Assembly (NCBI GenBank): GCA_963989385.1
Contig: OZ022511.1
Location: forward strand, 5,270,001-5,334,000
Source: Ctena decussata
Taxonomy: Eukaryota; Mollusca; Bivalvia; Lucinida; Lucinidae
Reading direction: 5' to 3'
DNA: 64,000 nt
In this document: in pieces, positions 11,840 through 27,026 of the stretch
How the letters are laid out: each line of letters begins with the position of its first letter
Numbering within the stretch: position 1 is the first letter of the stretch
Notes under the pieces: generated by a model
Database searches by the model: none
The model's input: the letters and a program-made list of their open reading frames with translations, nothing else
Told to the model about the DNA's origin: nothing
Program-made: the position numbers and the translations under genes

Positions 11840-13370
11840 AAAACCAGAAATTTGTCATGCTCTTCCGCGAAGAGGGTCGCAGGTTCGAGAGTCGCCAGCC
11901 GGGTCACTACTGAAACATTGACTCTGTCATCCCAGCAGTATATGGGTACTTGTACCGAATCAGGGAAGGTTAAAGGCTATGAAAGGAGAGGAATAGGTTT
12001 CCTCTTTCACAACCTGTGCCTAAGATGTGAGTTCCGCTTAAGCCGGTGCTAGGGGGCGTGGCTGGTGTAGACTCAATTAAACCGAGTCTGCTACTTTCTA
12101 TTCTATGGTGTGTTTCTTGCTTCCAAAGGATCGTACTTTTCACAACATATTTATCTTTACTGCAGCTAGTGTTACGAGGGTCATCCAATAAAGAGTGGGA
12201 CTTGTTTGATATTTTACGAACCCTACCTGTTACTTAAAAATTTTACCTTTATTTGCAAGACAAATCTCTAACCTCCCTGTAGTAGAAGTTTCATCAAATT
12301 TTGCCAACAACTTATTCGGCTATGGTTCGAAATTCAAAGTACGGGCGAAGTCATTAGCCGGGATTTGCTTCAAAATAAAAACACACAGGCATGAATTGAC
12401 GTCTGGCATTTCTCCAAATAGTGGTATCCGAACATATTTTGACATTTTCTATATTTGGTTGCATTACGTTTAAATTTTGCTTACGCCGCTTGAGCTATAC
12501 ATTAGCCCATTGACGAATGGTTGCCTAGCAACCAGTCTGTTCCAGGAAATATGACCTTAAGTAATATGCACAATTTTCTGTTGCTAAGCAACACAAAACA
12601 CATTAACCGTGTGTTTCTTCAATATGTGCTATGTAATTTATATGGTATACTTCATCGTTTAGAGTTAAGTGTCAACCATTTTGTAAATTTACTTTTAATT
12701 TATATCACCTATTTCACCCCCACCCCCAATCATAATGCTCAAGTTTGTACCTTTTTTCAATTTTTAAACTAAAATTCCTAGCTCCTTTGGTAATTTTTAA
12801 TCCAAAATGAGTTCTTTACACATAGTATGAATCAAACATAGTAAGGTATAATACAAAGTATTTTTGGAATTAATAGGAGAGTTCCAGTAACCATGGCAAC
12901 CATTTTTACGGACCTAGCCAGGAGCTTTTCCCTTGCCTTCTGTCGTTGCTATGCAACAAGCAATCAATTATCAGATAAAAGTCTGGGATACTTTGTTGCA
13001 TGCGCTATAAGATAAGCCACGCGATGGACATATTTTCGAGATGAAAAACATATACAGTCACAAATTATAAATAAAGTCCCATTCTTTATTGGATGACCCT
13101 CGTAATGCCTTGTGGCGGCCGTAAAACGTCTCCCCGTATATCAGCATAGTGCAGCTTATAGTTTCTGGTCCTTTGGGATCATTGAGTTCATTTGAGTAAT
13201 TTTGAAAATAGAGTTCCGATTAAGCCGGTGCTAGGGGCGTAGCTGGTGTCGCACATTTTATTACTAGTCATGAACAGACCCAATTAAACCGAGTATGTTA
13301 TTTTCTATTTTTTGGTGTGTTCCTTGCTTCCAAAGGATCTAACTTTTTAGAACATATTGTATGAATGTTA
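11840..13370 (+). repeat. Dispersed repeat F with direct repeats, interrupted by a mariner MITE
   Basis: Two direct copies of a block ('gagttccgcttaagccggtg', then 'caattaaaccgagt', then 'gcttccaaaggatc') occur at about 12028-12150 and 13210-13350. Between them lies the segment 'tgtggcggccgtaaaacgtc' (13111-), which also occurs at 58050 and 59688. The MITE at 12173-13104 splits the phrase 'agct(a/g)gtgt / tatgcc', which is continuous in the 58-59.7 kb copies. This shows the order of insertion. Confidence 0.7.
12173..13104. mobile_element. Mariner-type MITE, 932 bp, with 30-bp TIRs
   Basis: The left end 'tacgagggtcatccaataaa' (12173-) and the right end (reverse complement, ending at 13104) match at 29 of 30 positions. 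The ends begin and finish with TA, as expected for Tc1/mariner TA target duplication. No transposase is encoded; the ORF 12521-12772 has no transposase motif. Elements with the same first bases are at 50263-51162 and, as a lone end, at 56101. Confidence 0.9.
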
Positions 13371-16000
<2,630 letters not shown>

Positions 16001-17357
16001 TATACTGAACATCAAAAGAAACGTCTACAAGTTTAAGCTCAATTTTCTTCTATCAGCTGATTTACGGTGTTAAATAACAGATAGCAGAAAACACTACTGA
16101 CATCTGGCAACAATATAAACTTAGCTGCTTGCAAAAACCTTGATTAAAGAGTTATCTAAATTTATCGTGAATCATTCAAAGTTGTTGTAAGAGTTGTCTT
16201 TCCTTTCGCATTATAACAAATTATGTATATGGTTATGAAAAAAAAACGTATGTTTTATTACCAAGGTAATCTTCTTAAGAACATGACAGCAGTTTGAAGT
16301 TGGACACTCGTCAAATTATCTCCCTTGCAATTAAACAAATAGCAAATTGGCAAATCCAATAGCATCAAAAGTTCTACAGTGCTAAGAAAATTTCTTTGCA
16401 AATCTTTTCATTTTACTCTTGTTAATTCATTTAACCTATATGTATGAATCGTTTCTGTTCTTTTCAAGAAACACAGGGTGTTAAATTGTCTATAGAAAAT
16501 CCAATGGTAAGCTAGTGTTACTGTTTATACTGCCAACTTTCACCTGATTGTTTCTCTAAAACGCAAGACTCCATTGCTTTGATTTTTTCGCTGTTTCTTA
16601 CTCTTGCTGCTGACATTATGACTGGAGATAATAATCGGTTGATCATTTTATGGAATTAAAAAGTAAGCTTCTGAAAGTATGGTGACTTTAAGTTTAACTC
16701 CATCACAAAAGCAAGCGTTCTGGTCTCCACATTTTATGGAATATTGATGTGTTAAAGGCCCAATTGCTCTATCATCATGAAAAATTTTATCATGAGGTAT
16801 CGCTGCAAGCTTCATACTATAGTTTCGTCATTGTAAATGACCGTGATTAGACAGTTTTAAACAAATAAAACATCCTTCAGTTTCACATAAAAAGGGTTTG
16901 AAAACTTATTTGGGTCACTTTAGTTGGCAAATAAAATGACCTACTTTCGATTTCATAAAATGGTAAAAATACAATGTACAGGCGTGGAGTCCCAATGCCT
17001 ACCCCGCCTATGTTTATATAGCATTGCTAGATGGGAAACCAGAACAGGAAATTGTATTTTGTATAGCGATTTGTTAGTTTTCAAAAATTTGTTTTCTCTA
17101 CTTTTTGCCAGTTGTATGACTCAATATATGCACACCAACCCGCATTTTATTTCAAGACGTGAAGGCTGAATACCTGTTTTACAATGATTTAAATTTAAGC
17201 ATTTATGCTGCTGATGGACTATGGAGATCTTAAGGTGCTAATTCTGTCGGAATAACGTCAGCAAAGTAACTTAAAATGTCTAAATAAGAGCTTACACATA
17301 TTCTTGCAAATAAATTGGGCATAAACACTGTATGCGTTTCTTTTGATGTTCAGTATA
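16001..17357. mobile_element. TIR element of 1.36 kb, non-autonomous, Tc1/mariner-like
   Basis: 'tatactgaacatcaaaagaa' at 16001-16020 is matched by its reverse complement ending at 17357; the TIR is about 23 bp with TA at both ends. No transposase ORF was found. The internal region 16750-17100 is clearly related to 27890-28280 ('cccattgttctat', 'catgaaat', 'gacctactttc', 'ccagaac'), so a second, end-less copy exists. The ORF 16924-17169 lies in this shared region but has no known domain. Confidence 0.8.
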
Positions 17358-17626
17358 TAACCAGTTCTAAAGCCACAGTCCCACTGTCACGTATTGAGGA
17401 CTAGGTTTTACTACAATTTTAAAACATGGTAAAACGGCAGTATACTTAGTAAAACGTAGTGAATACGAATATAGATATAGCTATAAACGTGGGCTACTTA
17501 CGTTAAAATTAGAATTTTTTACTCAAACATGGCATTTTGATATACGTAGAGTATACCTAGTAAAAAAACAAGCAACACGTAGTAAAACGAGATCAAAACG
17601 AAGCCAAAACGCATAAAATAGTTACA

Positions 17627-19014
17627 ACTAGAAATGTGTCCATACGACACGGGTGCCCCCGCCCAGTGCCCTAAGTAAGATGGCGCTTTGTTTAAGATAC
17701 TGGCACTTGTAGCATAACTAGGTCCACAAAGGCAGACTTCTGTGGTACATGTTTTATCATTTTCCTTGGGCAGATGTATTGTGCTTCTCGGATCAAGAGA
17801 AGTGTGTTGTGTGGGGGCTGGGAGGGGAAGGGGGGCTTGGTGGGGGTGTGTCATGACTGTGATATGTGATGACATTCTGTATCTCATCGCAGAAATGGAT
17901 GTCATGCAACTTTCCAAAAAAAATAGCCCAGAAACACGTAACTTTTCAAAAACTAACAAACGGAAACCATTATTGTATGAAATGAAGTTGAAAAAGGGCC
18001 ATAACTCCCACAATAATTGACGGATTTTGCCCAACATCGAATTTGACCTGTATTTTATGATTATATACCTCTGTATAAAATATGAATTTAATACACCAAT
18101 GCTTTCAAAAGATATTGAACAGAAACCATTTCTTCATACAAAATGAAGTCGAAAAAGGCCCATAACTCCCACAATAAACGACGGATTTCGCCCAACATCG
18201 ATTTGACCTGTATTTTATGATGATATACCTGTGTATAAAATATGATTTCAATATACCGATGCTTTCAAAAGATATCGAACAATACATGTAACCATTTCTT
18301 CATACAAAATGAAGTCGAAAAAGGGCCATAACTCCCACAATGGTCGACGGGTTTTGCCCAACATCAAACTTGACCTGTAATTTATGATTATGTACCTGTG
18401 TATAAATTATGAATTCAATACACTATTACTTTCAAAAGATATCGAACGGAAACCAGTTTTATACAAAATGAAGTCGAAAAAGGGCCATAACTCCCACAAT
18501 AATCGACGGATTTTACCAAACATCAAACCTGACCTGTGTTTTATAATTATATACCTGTGTATAAAATATGAGTTTAATACACTAATGCGCTCAAAAGATA
18601 TCGAACGGAAACCTTTTTTCCATACAAAATGAAGTCGAAAAAGGGCAATAACTCCCATAATAATCGACGGATTTTACCCAACATCAAACTTGACCTGTAA
18701 TTTATGATTATGTACCTGTGTATAAATTATGAATTCAATACACTATTACTTTCAAAAGATATCGAACGGAAACCAGTTTTATACAAAATGAAGTCGAAAA
18801 AGGGCCATAACTCCCACAATAATCGACGGATTTTACCCAACATCAAACCTGACCTGTATTTTATGATTATATAGCTGTGTATGAAATATGAATTCAATAC
18901 ACCAATGCTTTCAAAAGATAGTGAACGGAAACCATTTCATACGTACGTACGCTACGTACGTACGGACAGCGGTGATACTATATGCAACCCCCCCCCTTTT
19001 AATGACGGGAGCAT
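17627..19014 (+). mobile_element. Non-autonomous element with six internal tandem units
   Basis: Units of about 158-168 bp begin with a 'ggaaaccatttcttcata'-like phrase near 17963, 18122, 18290, 18449, 18607 and 18770, with the last stub near 18926. Each carries 'atgaagtcgaaaaagggcca', 'taactcccacaat' and 'cgacggatttt'. The element begins near 'gaaatgtgtccatacgacac', and ends with 'cgtacgtacgg', a C homopolymer and 'gacgggagcatataa'. Many small ORFs on both strands are repeat by-products. The boundary is fixed by the interruption of the surrounding inverted repeat. Membership of a Helitron-like class is possible but not shown. Confidence 0.8.
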
Positions 19015-19711
19015 ATAAACGTAACAAGAATAACCTAGAGGTCCTTTAAACCACAGTTTCACTGACAGGTATTAAGGACTAGGTTCTTCTGCGTACTTAA
19101 AACGTACCATAACGGGAATATGCGTATTAAAACGTAGTGAATACGTATTTTATACGGATATATACATTTACATACGTAGCCTAGCTACGTTTGAATTAAA
19201 ATTTTTAGCTTAAATGTACTTGTTCCGAAATACTTACTGTATGCATATTAACAACGTACTATAGCGTAGTCTAAACGTACTAGAACGTAGATAAAACGTT
19301 TTAAATACGCAGTCATACGTGAAGGTCCTGTACGCACTGCTACGCATTATATACGCTTTCCCACGTCTAAGTACGTTTTCTGACTTTTTTGTGTGTTTTA
19401 TTACGATTTGTTTTGTTTTGCGATACCTACTCAAACGTCACTTTGACTGGGTAGTTATCCCAGACACTACCTAGAAGTCCCTATTTAAACGTATGAATTT
19501 GTAGTAGGCATGCAAACTGTTCTCATCCCTTCTGAAAGCGTGGCACTAAGCCGTTTGAAAACCAGGTGATACGAAGTAAACCGTAGTTAAAACGTATTGG
19601 AAACGTACTAGAAACGTATTAACACCTAAAAATGGGGTACATTTTTTGCCAAACGTAAGGCGGGAAATTTAGTTTAACCTAGCCCTAAAACGTGACAGTG
19701 AGACTGGGCCC

Positions 19712-21989
19712 TAAACTATCGAGTGCTTGCTTATATCTCAGACTTACTAAAACCGTTCTCAAAAACAAAATAATAGGGTTCTAAGATCATCTGAAAATGG
19801 CTAATTTCAAATACTGGCTTATTAGTTATGCATGAGTAATTTATGAGATCGATGTATTTTTCTTTCAATACAGTATGTGCACATAAGCTGAACTCCCGCT
19901 TTTGATACTTGTGAGTGAAATATTTCGTGTCAGGATTGTCTTTTTTACGCATTCATCTAGATTCAGTTTTTGTTCCTAAATTGTTCAATATAGTTTTTGT
20001 GGTTGTAGGACATTATTTAACAAAGTTATCAATTTTCACCCGTTTCAAGAATTATGAATTCACTGTATTTTCCAGTTTTCCAGTATATCTATTTTAGGCA
20101 GTTACTATACTCAAATTTGTTTTCACAGCAATATCGTTTTTCATGATTTTGAGGTGAGATAACCAAGCCAAGGTTAGTGTTTATGATTGTTGGATTCAGA
20201 TCATTTTTAGAAGTGGCTTAAAATTTCATGACGATGGAATATTATAGTACCTAGATTCAGACGATCAGCTCTGGAAGGTAAAGTGTTATTGTATTTGTTC
20301 AGAATAGGTTTGGCTAAGAATGTAAAGAAAATGTGACTTCTGATTGATATAGTATGATTAAGGTGTATCGATACGGGGTGATTATGGTGAATATAATGAC
20401 CATGTTGAGCATGGAATTTGCATTTTATGAAGTTTCGTAAATTACGGAAATAGTTTGTAACACTGATGGAGGATGTACTAGTGTACGTATATTTCACGTC
20501 GAGTGGCGTCAGATGCATTCGTATTGTTGCAACGCCAGTACCTTTTACTTTAGTTCCTGTATACGTGGCCTATACAATTAGATTGATTTGTAATGGAACT
20601 AATTTACATACTTGACGTCAATTGACGTCATAAGCATGCACCGCATTAGGGGTTTATCTTATGTTATAAATGGTAACATTTGCTTGTCATGCGTTTGATT
20701 TTCCTTCACTAGATGACGTCATATGGTATGACATCATTGGTGTCGTGGTGTCAGATCAAACGAAATGACCCAAATGTATAAGATATACCTATTGTACTAT
20801 TTAAAGGATCTATTGTATGGCAGATGATCATATGCTAAGTGTAAAGAAGTGAATTAATACATGTGCAAGTTAGATTTTTGGTAATTCTATTTAATGTAAA
20901 AAGTCATTGTTTTGGTTTTTCATGTTTTTATGTGGGATATGTCATGTTATACCTGTTGACGTCAGTATATTTCTTGACGATGTTTGACGTCAAATGCGTG
21001 GTCGGATCTACGTTTCTTCATTGATGGAATTTGTAAGCACGATTTTAGCATTTCATCGTGTGCGCGAGTTGTGTCTAGTGACACGGCTGGCGTGTGCGCG
21101 TTATGCTCGGGATTTGCCGAGGGCGTTGTATGGTATTTCCAAGACAGGCCCAGGTCTAACGTATTGTTATCATGTTGTTATAATGTATTAAGTCTAAGTT
21201 CGTTATCTTTAGGCACTTCAAGTCCGGCAGTCAACTATTTGGGCTGAAAGCCACTTCTCACCTGGAGATACCACATTACAAGTCATACCCCACTTGAAAT
21301 ATCTCCGGGTTAATACCAACCCGGGTAGAAGTATAAATACGACGCAGCCATCGCAAGAGTCCTAGGCCCAGACGGGGTGCGTTAGAAACATGCGTAGTCA
21401 ACCACTGTCGTGGTTATAATTGATGATAGAGATTGAGTCATTGTGAATCAGTAGTGTTCGTTTATTTGGTCCATTAGTGCGGTATGTGAATATAGCGAGT
21501 CGATAGCACTCACTTAAATTATCCATAAGTGCGCATTGTGGACTGATTAGGTGTTTACCTACAATATAGAGACTGGCCTCTGATGGGATCCAGGAAGTGA
21601 CCACTCTAAAACCGCTGGCAACATTAGAAAGGCCTTATTTTTTTCATCGTAGAGTTCACTTCACATCTTTTGTTCTTTGTATATTTTCAGTTCATGGCGC
21701 TGAGCTGAGTACAGTCTTAACGTCAGTCAGTAATCGATTTGCGTAACATACGCAGATCGATTACAGATTTGAAACAAACATTTTACTTGGCCCAGCGACA
21801 TGAACTCACATGTGTTGTATATTATTGTAGATGTGTCAGTTTAAATTGTTTTGTTTGTATATAGAACTTACATTATCACATAAAAATTTCCAGAATTTTA
21901 ACGTTGTTAGAGTTTTATTGCTAATGTTGTACACTGGTTGATAACACCATTAACCAGAAGTCACCCTCCGCCGTCTTGGCGACGCATAA
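19712..21989. other. Spacer of the inverted repeat; CRE-like motif cluster and TATA-like box
   Basis: No gene is recognised. Five TGACGTCA or near-identical motifs lie at about 20613, 20623, 20713, 20956 and 20985. A TATAAATA box lies at 21332-21339. This layout could be a promoter or the U3 region of a solo LTR, but I could not find paired ends. The ORFs at 20984-21247 and 20207-20518 have no known domain. Confidence 0.35.
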
Positions 21990-22699
21990 GGCTCTACATC
22001 CGTGTGTAAAACCTTCTGCGTAACAGCTAGGCCGCGTATGTAGCTGTATATATCCGTATATAATACGTATTTACTACGTTTAATACGAATAGTTCCCGTT
22101 TTGATACGGTTTGAATACATAGAAAAACATAGCCCTCAATACGTGACAGTGAGACCGAGGTTTAGAGGACCTCAAGGTTATTCTTGTTATGTAATTACGT
22201 AGTTAATGCGTTGCAGCTAGGTTTTAGTACCTTTGAACATTTGTTACTACGTGTTGCTATATTTTACTGTTTGAGTTAAACATTCTTAATCGAACGTAAC
22301 TAGGCCACGTATTTAGCTTTATCTAACACGTATTCACTACGTTTTACAACGTATACTGCCGTTTTGCCACGTTTTAAAAACCCTGCCTGCAATACGTGAC
22401 AGTGAGACTGTGACTTTAAAGGATGCATCTAAGCCAAAATGATATTATCTTATCCTATTACAGTGTTATAGGCTGGTTTAAAGTATTTTATACAATATTG
22501 TTTTGTGCTCCATTTGAATATTGAACTCAATTTGTATAATCGTTTTTTTTTAAAGAAACATGAGATTACTTTCACTGACAATGGTTTTAAGCTTTAACGC
22601 GTCGATCTTAACCACAAGAGTGCGACGCGTGCTGTCTGGACATTGGTTTCCGCCACACGGTCTCGCGCCCCTTTGTTGAGGGATGGCGGCACAAATGGC

Positions 22700-23140
22700 G
22701 GTCAAATGACTAAGTTCAGCTTGTGGAAAAAGTGACAAAAAATAATGTGAGGATTATATCCAAATCACATGCATATCTTCAGACCATGACCAAAATTCAA
22801 AGGCATCGACATAAAACTGTTGGAGGAGTTGCGCATACAAGGTACCTACTATCTAGTCACTTTGATAGTAAAAACGCCTAAAAATGATTAAGTTCAACTT
22901 GTGGTAAAGGTGACAAAAAATAATCCCAGGATTATATCCAAATCACATGCATATCTTCAGACCATAACAAAAACAGCTGTAAAGTTTCGAAAGAATCGGC
23001 ATAAAACTGTAGGAGGAGTTGCGCACACAAGGTACCTACTACTTTAGGGGGACGGAAGGACAGAAATAAGGACGGAAGGACGGAATGCCTAAAACTATGT
23101 CCCTCCGCTTTTCTTCGAAAAGGCGGGGGACAATAACAGA
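22700..23140 (+). repeat. Tandem-array element T3, two units
   Basis: Two units of roughly 175 bp carry 'aggattatatccaaatcaca', 'tcttcagaccat', 'cggcataaaactgt' and 'ggagttgcgc'. The array ends in a 'gacggaaggacgg' block and 'cttttcttcgaaaaggcggg'. The same units and the same terminal hairpin occur at 30520-31350, so both are copies of one element with different unit numbers. Confidence 0.85.
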
Positions 23141-23299
23141 CATAGCAACAACAACACCCTGACAGCATAGCTTGTCTGAACTGGTGCTTGCCCATCTCAC
23201 AGGCATGCGTCGCTATTGCACGTACATGTACTATATAAAACTTCATACAAGCATGTCCATAAATTGTTAAAATTTATTTATAAACAAAAGCGTTAAGAT

Positions 23300-24600
23300 T
23301 AATTCTATATGAACGACCTTGACTTCAGGGTCACTAAGTGGGTTGGGGATAATATTTAGTGAAATCTCAAGCCAGAATCTAACATCAGTTCAAGTATGAC
23401 CTTTACTTCAAGTTCGCTGAGTGGGGCGGGGTGGAACTCTGTAAAACTTTGACCAGTATCTAACGACAGTGCATATGTAAAAAGAATCCATTTATAAGAA
23501 GAGAGATATACTTAATTGTAAAACTTTTAAGTGAGTGTGATATAATTTTGACCCCTAAGCCCTATCCAGGGTCTGACCCTGGGTTAAAGTGTTTTGCAAT
23601 TTTATGCTATGATAGGATTATGTTCCAAATATGGAAGGGGACTGGCAAGTTATTGATGAGATACGAATGTTTAAATCACTTTGTCGTAAACCTTTACAGT
23701 GAGTGTGACCTAACTTTTAACCCCTATGTCCTACCCAAAGCCTCACCCAGAAGTATGATGTTACAGAATAGAAGTATACACTATGGTATAATATGATTAT
23801 ATTCCAAATATCAAAGGGCTCTGTCCAGTGGCTGTTGAGATTTGAAAGTAGTTTTTTTAAAAAACACTTTGATTTAAAACTTTAAAGTTTGTGTGACCCA
23901 ATCTCTGACCCCTATGCCCCACCCCGAGGCATCACCCAGGAATATGATGTTGTGTACTAGAAGGATATTTTATGATATGATGATGTTCCAAATATCAAAG
24001 GATTCTGTGCAGTGGCTGTTGACATTTGAAAGTATTAAAAAAAAAAAACTTTGACGAAAAACTTTAAAGTGAGTGTGACCTTATCTCTGACCCCTATGCC
24101 CCACCCCGAGGCATCACCCAGGAATATGATGTTGTGTACTAGAAGGATATTTTATGATATGATGATGTTCCAAATATCATAGGGTTCTGTCCAGTGGCTG
24201 TTGAGATTTGAAAGTATTAAAAAAACACTTTGACGAAAAACTTTAAAGTGAGTGTGACCTTATCTATGACCCCTATGCCCCACCCCAAGGCATCACCCAG
24301 GAGTATGATGTTGCGTAATAGAAGGATATTCTATGATATGATGATGTTCCAAATATCAAAAGGCTGTGTCCAGTGGTTGTTCGGACTTGAAAGTTTAAAA
24401 AAAAAAAAAACACTTTTTCGCTAAACTGTAAAGTGAGTGTGACCTAATCTTTGATTCCTATGCCCCTGCCAAGGCCCCACCTAGGGGTATGATGTTACAG
24501 AACAGAAGGATATGCTATGATATGATTATATTCCAAATATTTAAGGTTCTGTTCTGTGGATATTGAGATTTGAAACATAAGTTTACAAATACAAAATTGA
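23300..24600 (+). repeat. Diverged tandem array T4, about six units of 170-187 bp
   Basis: Units carry 'aaagtgagtgtgacc', 'gacccctatgcccc', 'atcacccagga(a/g)tatgat', 'gttccaaatatcaaa' and 'ccagtggctgttgag'. Unit marks fall near 23520, 23690, 23885, 24068, 24246 and 24430. The units at 23885 and 24068 are almost identical; the outer ones have drifted. Each unit ends with an A-rich run. No coding content was seen. Confidence 0.88.
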
Positions 24601-24954
24601 AAGTGTGACGCCGATGCCGACGTCGGGGTGAACAATAGTTCCATGTACTTTCGTACCGGCGAGCTAGCAACCACAGAAAAGCCTCCTTGGGACGGCCAGA
24701 ATAAAATTACTTGGGGCTTAACTAGTTCTGTGGTCGACCAAAAGCCTACAGTGTCTTTCAACATGTGTTGAAAATTTCAAGAGCGCCTATTTTTCTGCCA
24801 ATTTTGCTATAGAAATGACAACCTATATTCAAATTTAAGAGCCTCAGCAGAAACTCAGTCAATAAATGTGAAATCTAGCATTTCTGCTTCTTCGCTGTAA
24901 ATTTCGTGCAAAAGATAAAAGTAGCGGTAAAACAGAAAATACTGTTTTTGTAAT
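24601..24954. other. Unassigned sequence
   Basis: No gene is seen. The minus-strand ORF 24495-24764 has no recognisable domain and starts inside the tandem array. Confidence 0.4.
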
Positions 24955-25226
24955 ACTGACTGACTGATTTGTTGCTTTACGTCCACGATAAACAGCTATG
25001 GTCATGTCGGGCCGGTCGGTTAATCTAACCACACTATTCCTGGGCAGGCTTAAGCCTCCTAAGCGGTAAACCAGTACTAAGGGCACATATTTTCACCAGT
25101 AACTGACAACTGCCCGTCTTGCATCAGCGGAAGAAGAAACGACAGTATGTCGGCAGACCGGGTATCGAACCTAGGATCTATTACTCATAAGTCAGGTGCC
25201 CTACCGACTGCGCTACGCGGCCCGGC
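24955..25226 (-). mobile_element. tRNA-derived SINE, reverse orientation
   Basis: On the minus strand the element begins with a tRNA-like head (about 25226 down to 25150) containing 'gcgcagtcggtagggc' (A-box-like) and 'ggttcgatacc' (B-box-like). A body follows with 'cgcttaggaggcttaagcct' and 'gaccatagctgtttatcg', then a tail. The same body and head occur in the + orientation at 43822-44089. Head plus unrelated body plus simple-repeat tail is the classical layout of a Pol III SINE. It may belong to a bivalve SINE family such as RUDI, but I cannot confirm the name. Confidence 0.82.
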
Positions 25227-25359
25227 GTTTTTGTAACAATCCTATGGGAAAATACAGATGGGCTTAACTTCTTTAGCCACTTTATTTAAAGATAAAAGTA
25301 TTCGAAAGAAATAGTTAACAAAAAAAAAAAGGGTGAAAAAATGAAAATGCTTCAGGGTC

Positions 25360-25760
25360 AGTTTATATTCTTGTAAAATATATACTGCACTTTCATTAGT
25401 AAAGTGATTCATACCAACAGTAATACGTTTTTCCCCTATATGAGTACACTTGTAGTAATATGATATAAAAATAAAACAGATAATAAGCACAGGTTATCCA
25501 GTGACCCATATATAGTCACATGACATACTTTTCAACAGAAAACAGATCAGCGTTTTCAGTGTACATTTCTATAGAGATATTTAAAACAGGTATGACTATG
25601 ATTTAATTTAGCAATTTACTAATTGTTATTGATTTTATTAGTATTAGTTTAATGCTAAATTCATTTTATGAACGTGTTTATTATTCTACTTTCATTTTGA
25701 TATTATTTAATTTTACTTCCTTGTTCATAGGAAGTTTGTTGTAAAATCAGCTGCATTCCG
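25360..25760 (+). repeat. Dispersed repeat R5, uninterrupted copy
   Basis: This is aligned by eye with 46190-47080. Shared phrases include 'ttatccagtgacccatat', 'gtcacatgacatac', 'gtttaatgctaa', 'cctactttcattttgat' and 'acttccttgttcataggaag'. This copy lacks the two palindromic insertions of the other, and so marks their insertion points. Confidence 0.75.
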
Positions 25761-25901
25761 AGATATACCCAAGTTTGCCAAAAACTTCAGAATGACGTCC
25801 TGGCGTGGCATCAACATTATTACCACGTCATGTTCCTGCCAGGACGGCGCCACACTGACAGTATGCATCCCACATTTCCATTTAGTACTAAAATATATAA
25901 T

Positions 25902-26145
25902 TGAGCCACGACACGACAAAACCAACATTGTGGTTGTGCGCCCAGCGCAGACTCAGATCAGCCCTGGCATCTGCTCAGTTTGACCAGACTCTTCGTTAAA
26001 TGCTCAAATGGTAGATAAGGGTCTAAGCTACCTCCATGCGAACAGCGTAGACTCTGATATGACTGGGCGGATGCCCAGGCTGATCTGAGTCTGCGCTGGT
26101 CGCACAACCACATTGTTGGTATTGTCGTGTCGCGGATAATATATC
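25902..26145. mobile_element. P-MITE copy 2
   Basis: Complete palindromic MITE. 'gagccacgacacgacaaaac' opens it and its reverse complement ('ttgtcgtgtcgcgg') closes it. The centre contains 'tcttcgttaaatgctcaaat' and the inner 'gactgggcggatgcccagg'. Non-coding. Confidence 0.93.
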
Positions 26146-26318
26146 GTTTGGTACAACCCATTTTTACCAACATTTATAGCTTGATATTACAGTTCATAAA
26201 GCAGTAACTATGAAACTACCATACATACTATTTTATATCAGTTTAAGGTTTTGATTGCCATACATCTGAGCTAAGCTTGCTACCTGGTCATTTGGTACAT
26301 AATAGCTGTTGTTCATAT

Positions 26319-26490
26319 TTGAGCCGCGACCCGAGAAAACCAACAAAGTGATTATGTGCCCAGTGCTGACTAAGATCAGCCTGGGCATCCGATTAGCCTC
26401 GTCAGACTCAAACAAGGCGGATGTCCAGGCTGATCTGGTTCTGTGCTGGGTGTACAACCACTTTGTTGGTTTTCTCGTGTCGCGGCACAA
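26319..26490. mobile_element. P-MITE copy 3, centre deleted
   Basis: Both ends are present ('gagccgcgacccgagaaaac' and 'ttttctcgtgtcgcggc'), but the central part between the inner arms is missing, leaving about 170 bp. The ORFs on both strands across it follow the palindrome. Confidence 0.9.
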
Positions 26491-26920
26491 AATTATATCA
26501 TTGCTGCATGTAGCACTTAACTTTTTTCCATACTAACGCTGTTCACATGCTTAGTCCCTTAGTTTGGGATCTTAGACAGCTGTTTAGTCTGTGACACACG
26601 TTCGTAAAATAATAATTTGAGATTCAGTACACCCGTTTTCATCACCCAGCGAATGTAAAAAAGTTCACAAAATTAAATTTAATACCAGTTTTCAAGTAGA
26701 CTATGGTATAAATTCTGAGCGAATGGCAGTGACTGCTGCAGTCTCACATAGTCACTTACTAATTTATAATCCCCCCCCTCCCGACCACCCTCAAACACAC
26801 ACGTACACGTACCCTCTTGTTTTGATAAAAGTGGGGAGTTCAGTAAATATGCTAACAAGTGGGATATTTAATTGTCATTAAATGGAATAGTTTGGTTTTA
26901 CAATGCAGAATGGCGTTTAT
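26491..26920. other. Unassigned sequence
   Basis: No gene is seen. A C-rich run lies at about 26771-26780. Confidence 0.4.
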
Positions 26921-26921
26921 A

Positions 26922-27026
26922 AGTCCCTGGGCACAAAACGTTGAATCAACATGTTGATTTAACGTGAAGCGTTGAATCAATATTCAATCATTGTTGATTC
27001 AACCTTCAACGGTGTTCCTGCAGGGA
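26922..27026. repeat. Small palindromic element of the 'GTTGATTCAA' type
   Basis: 'gttgaatcaacatgttgatt' and 'attgttgattcaac' form an imperfect palindrome. The outer bases 'cctgggcaca' and 'ttcctgcagg' are weakly inverted. It resembles the better-bordered element at 52496-52591. Confidence 0.65.

Larger units (their letters stand above)
17371..22432. repeat. Five-kb nested inverted-repeat structure
   Basis: The outer left segment 17371-17626 ('cactgtcacgtattgagg', 'aaaacggcagtatac', 'aaaacgtagtgaatacg') pairs with 22195-22425 in inverted order. A second pair, 19020-19200 ('taacaagaataacc', 'gaggtcctttaaacc', 'acggatatatac') with 21990-22190, lies directly inside it. In the right arm the two pieces are adjacent; in the left arm they are separated by the tandem-array element at 17627-19014, which is therefore a later insertion. 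A complete element of this family with its own ends ('cacagtttcactgacagg' and 'acgtgacagtgagactg') spans about 19050-19711. Confidence 0.75.

Noticed and set aside
17519..18037. 172-codon minus-strand ORF
   Set aside because: It starts inside the first tandem unit and runs through the head of the array-bearing element into the surrounding inverted repeat; no domain is recognisable.
17960..18950. CRISPR-like array
   Set aside because: Units are 158-168 bp tandem repeats without unique spacers, in a eukaryotic genome.
20984..21247. Overlapping ORFs near the CRE-like cluster
   Set aside because: No recognisable domain, no conserved copy and no splice chaining.
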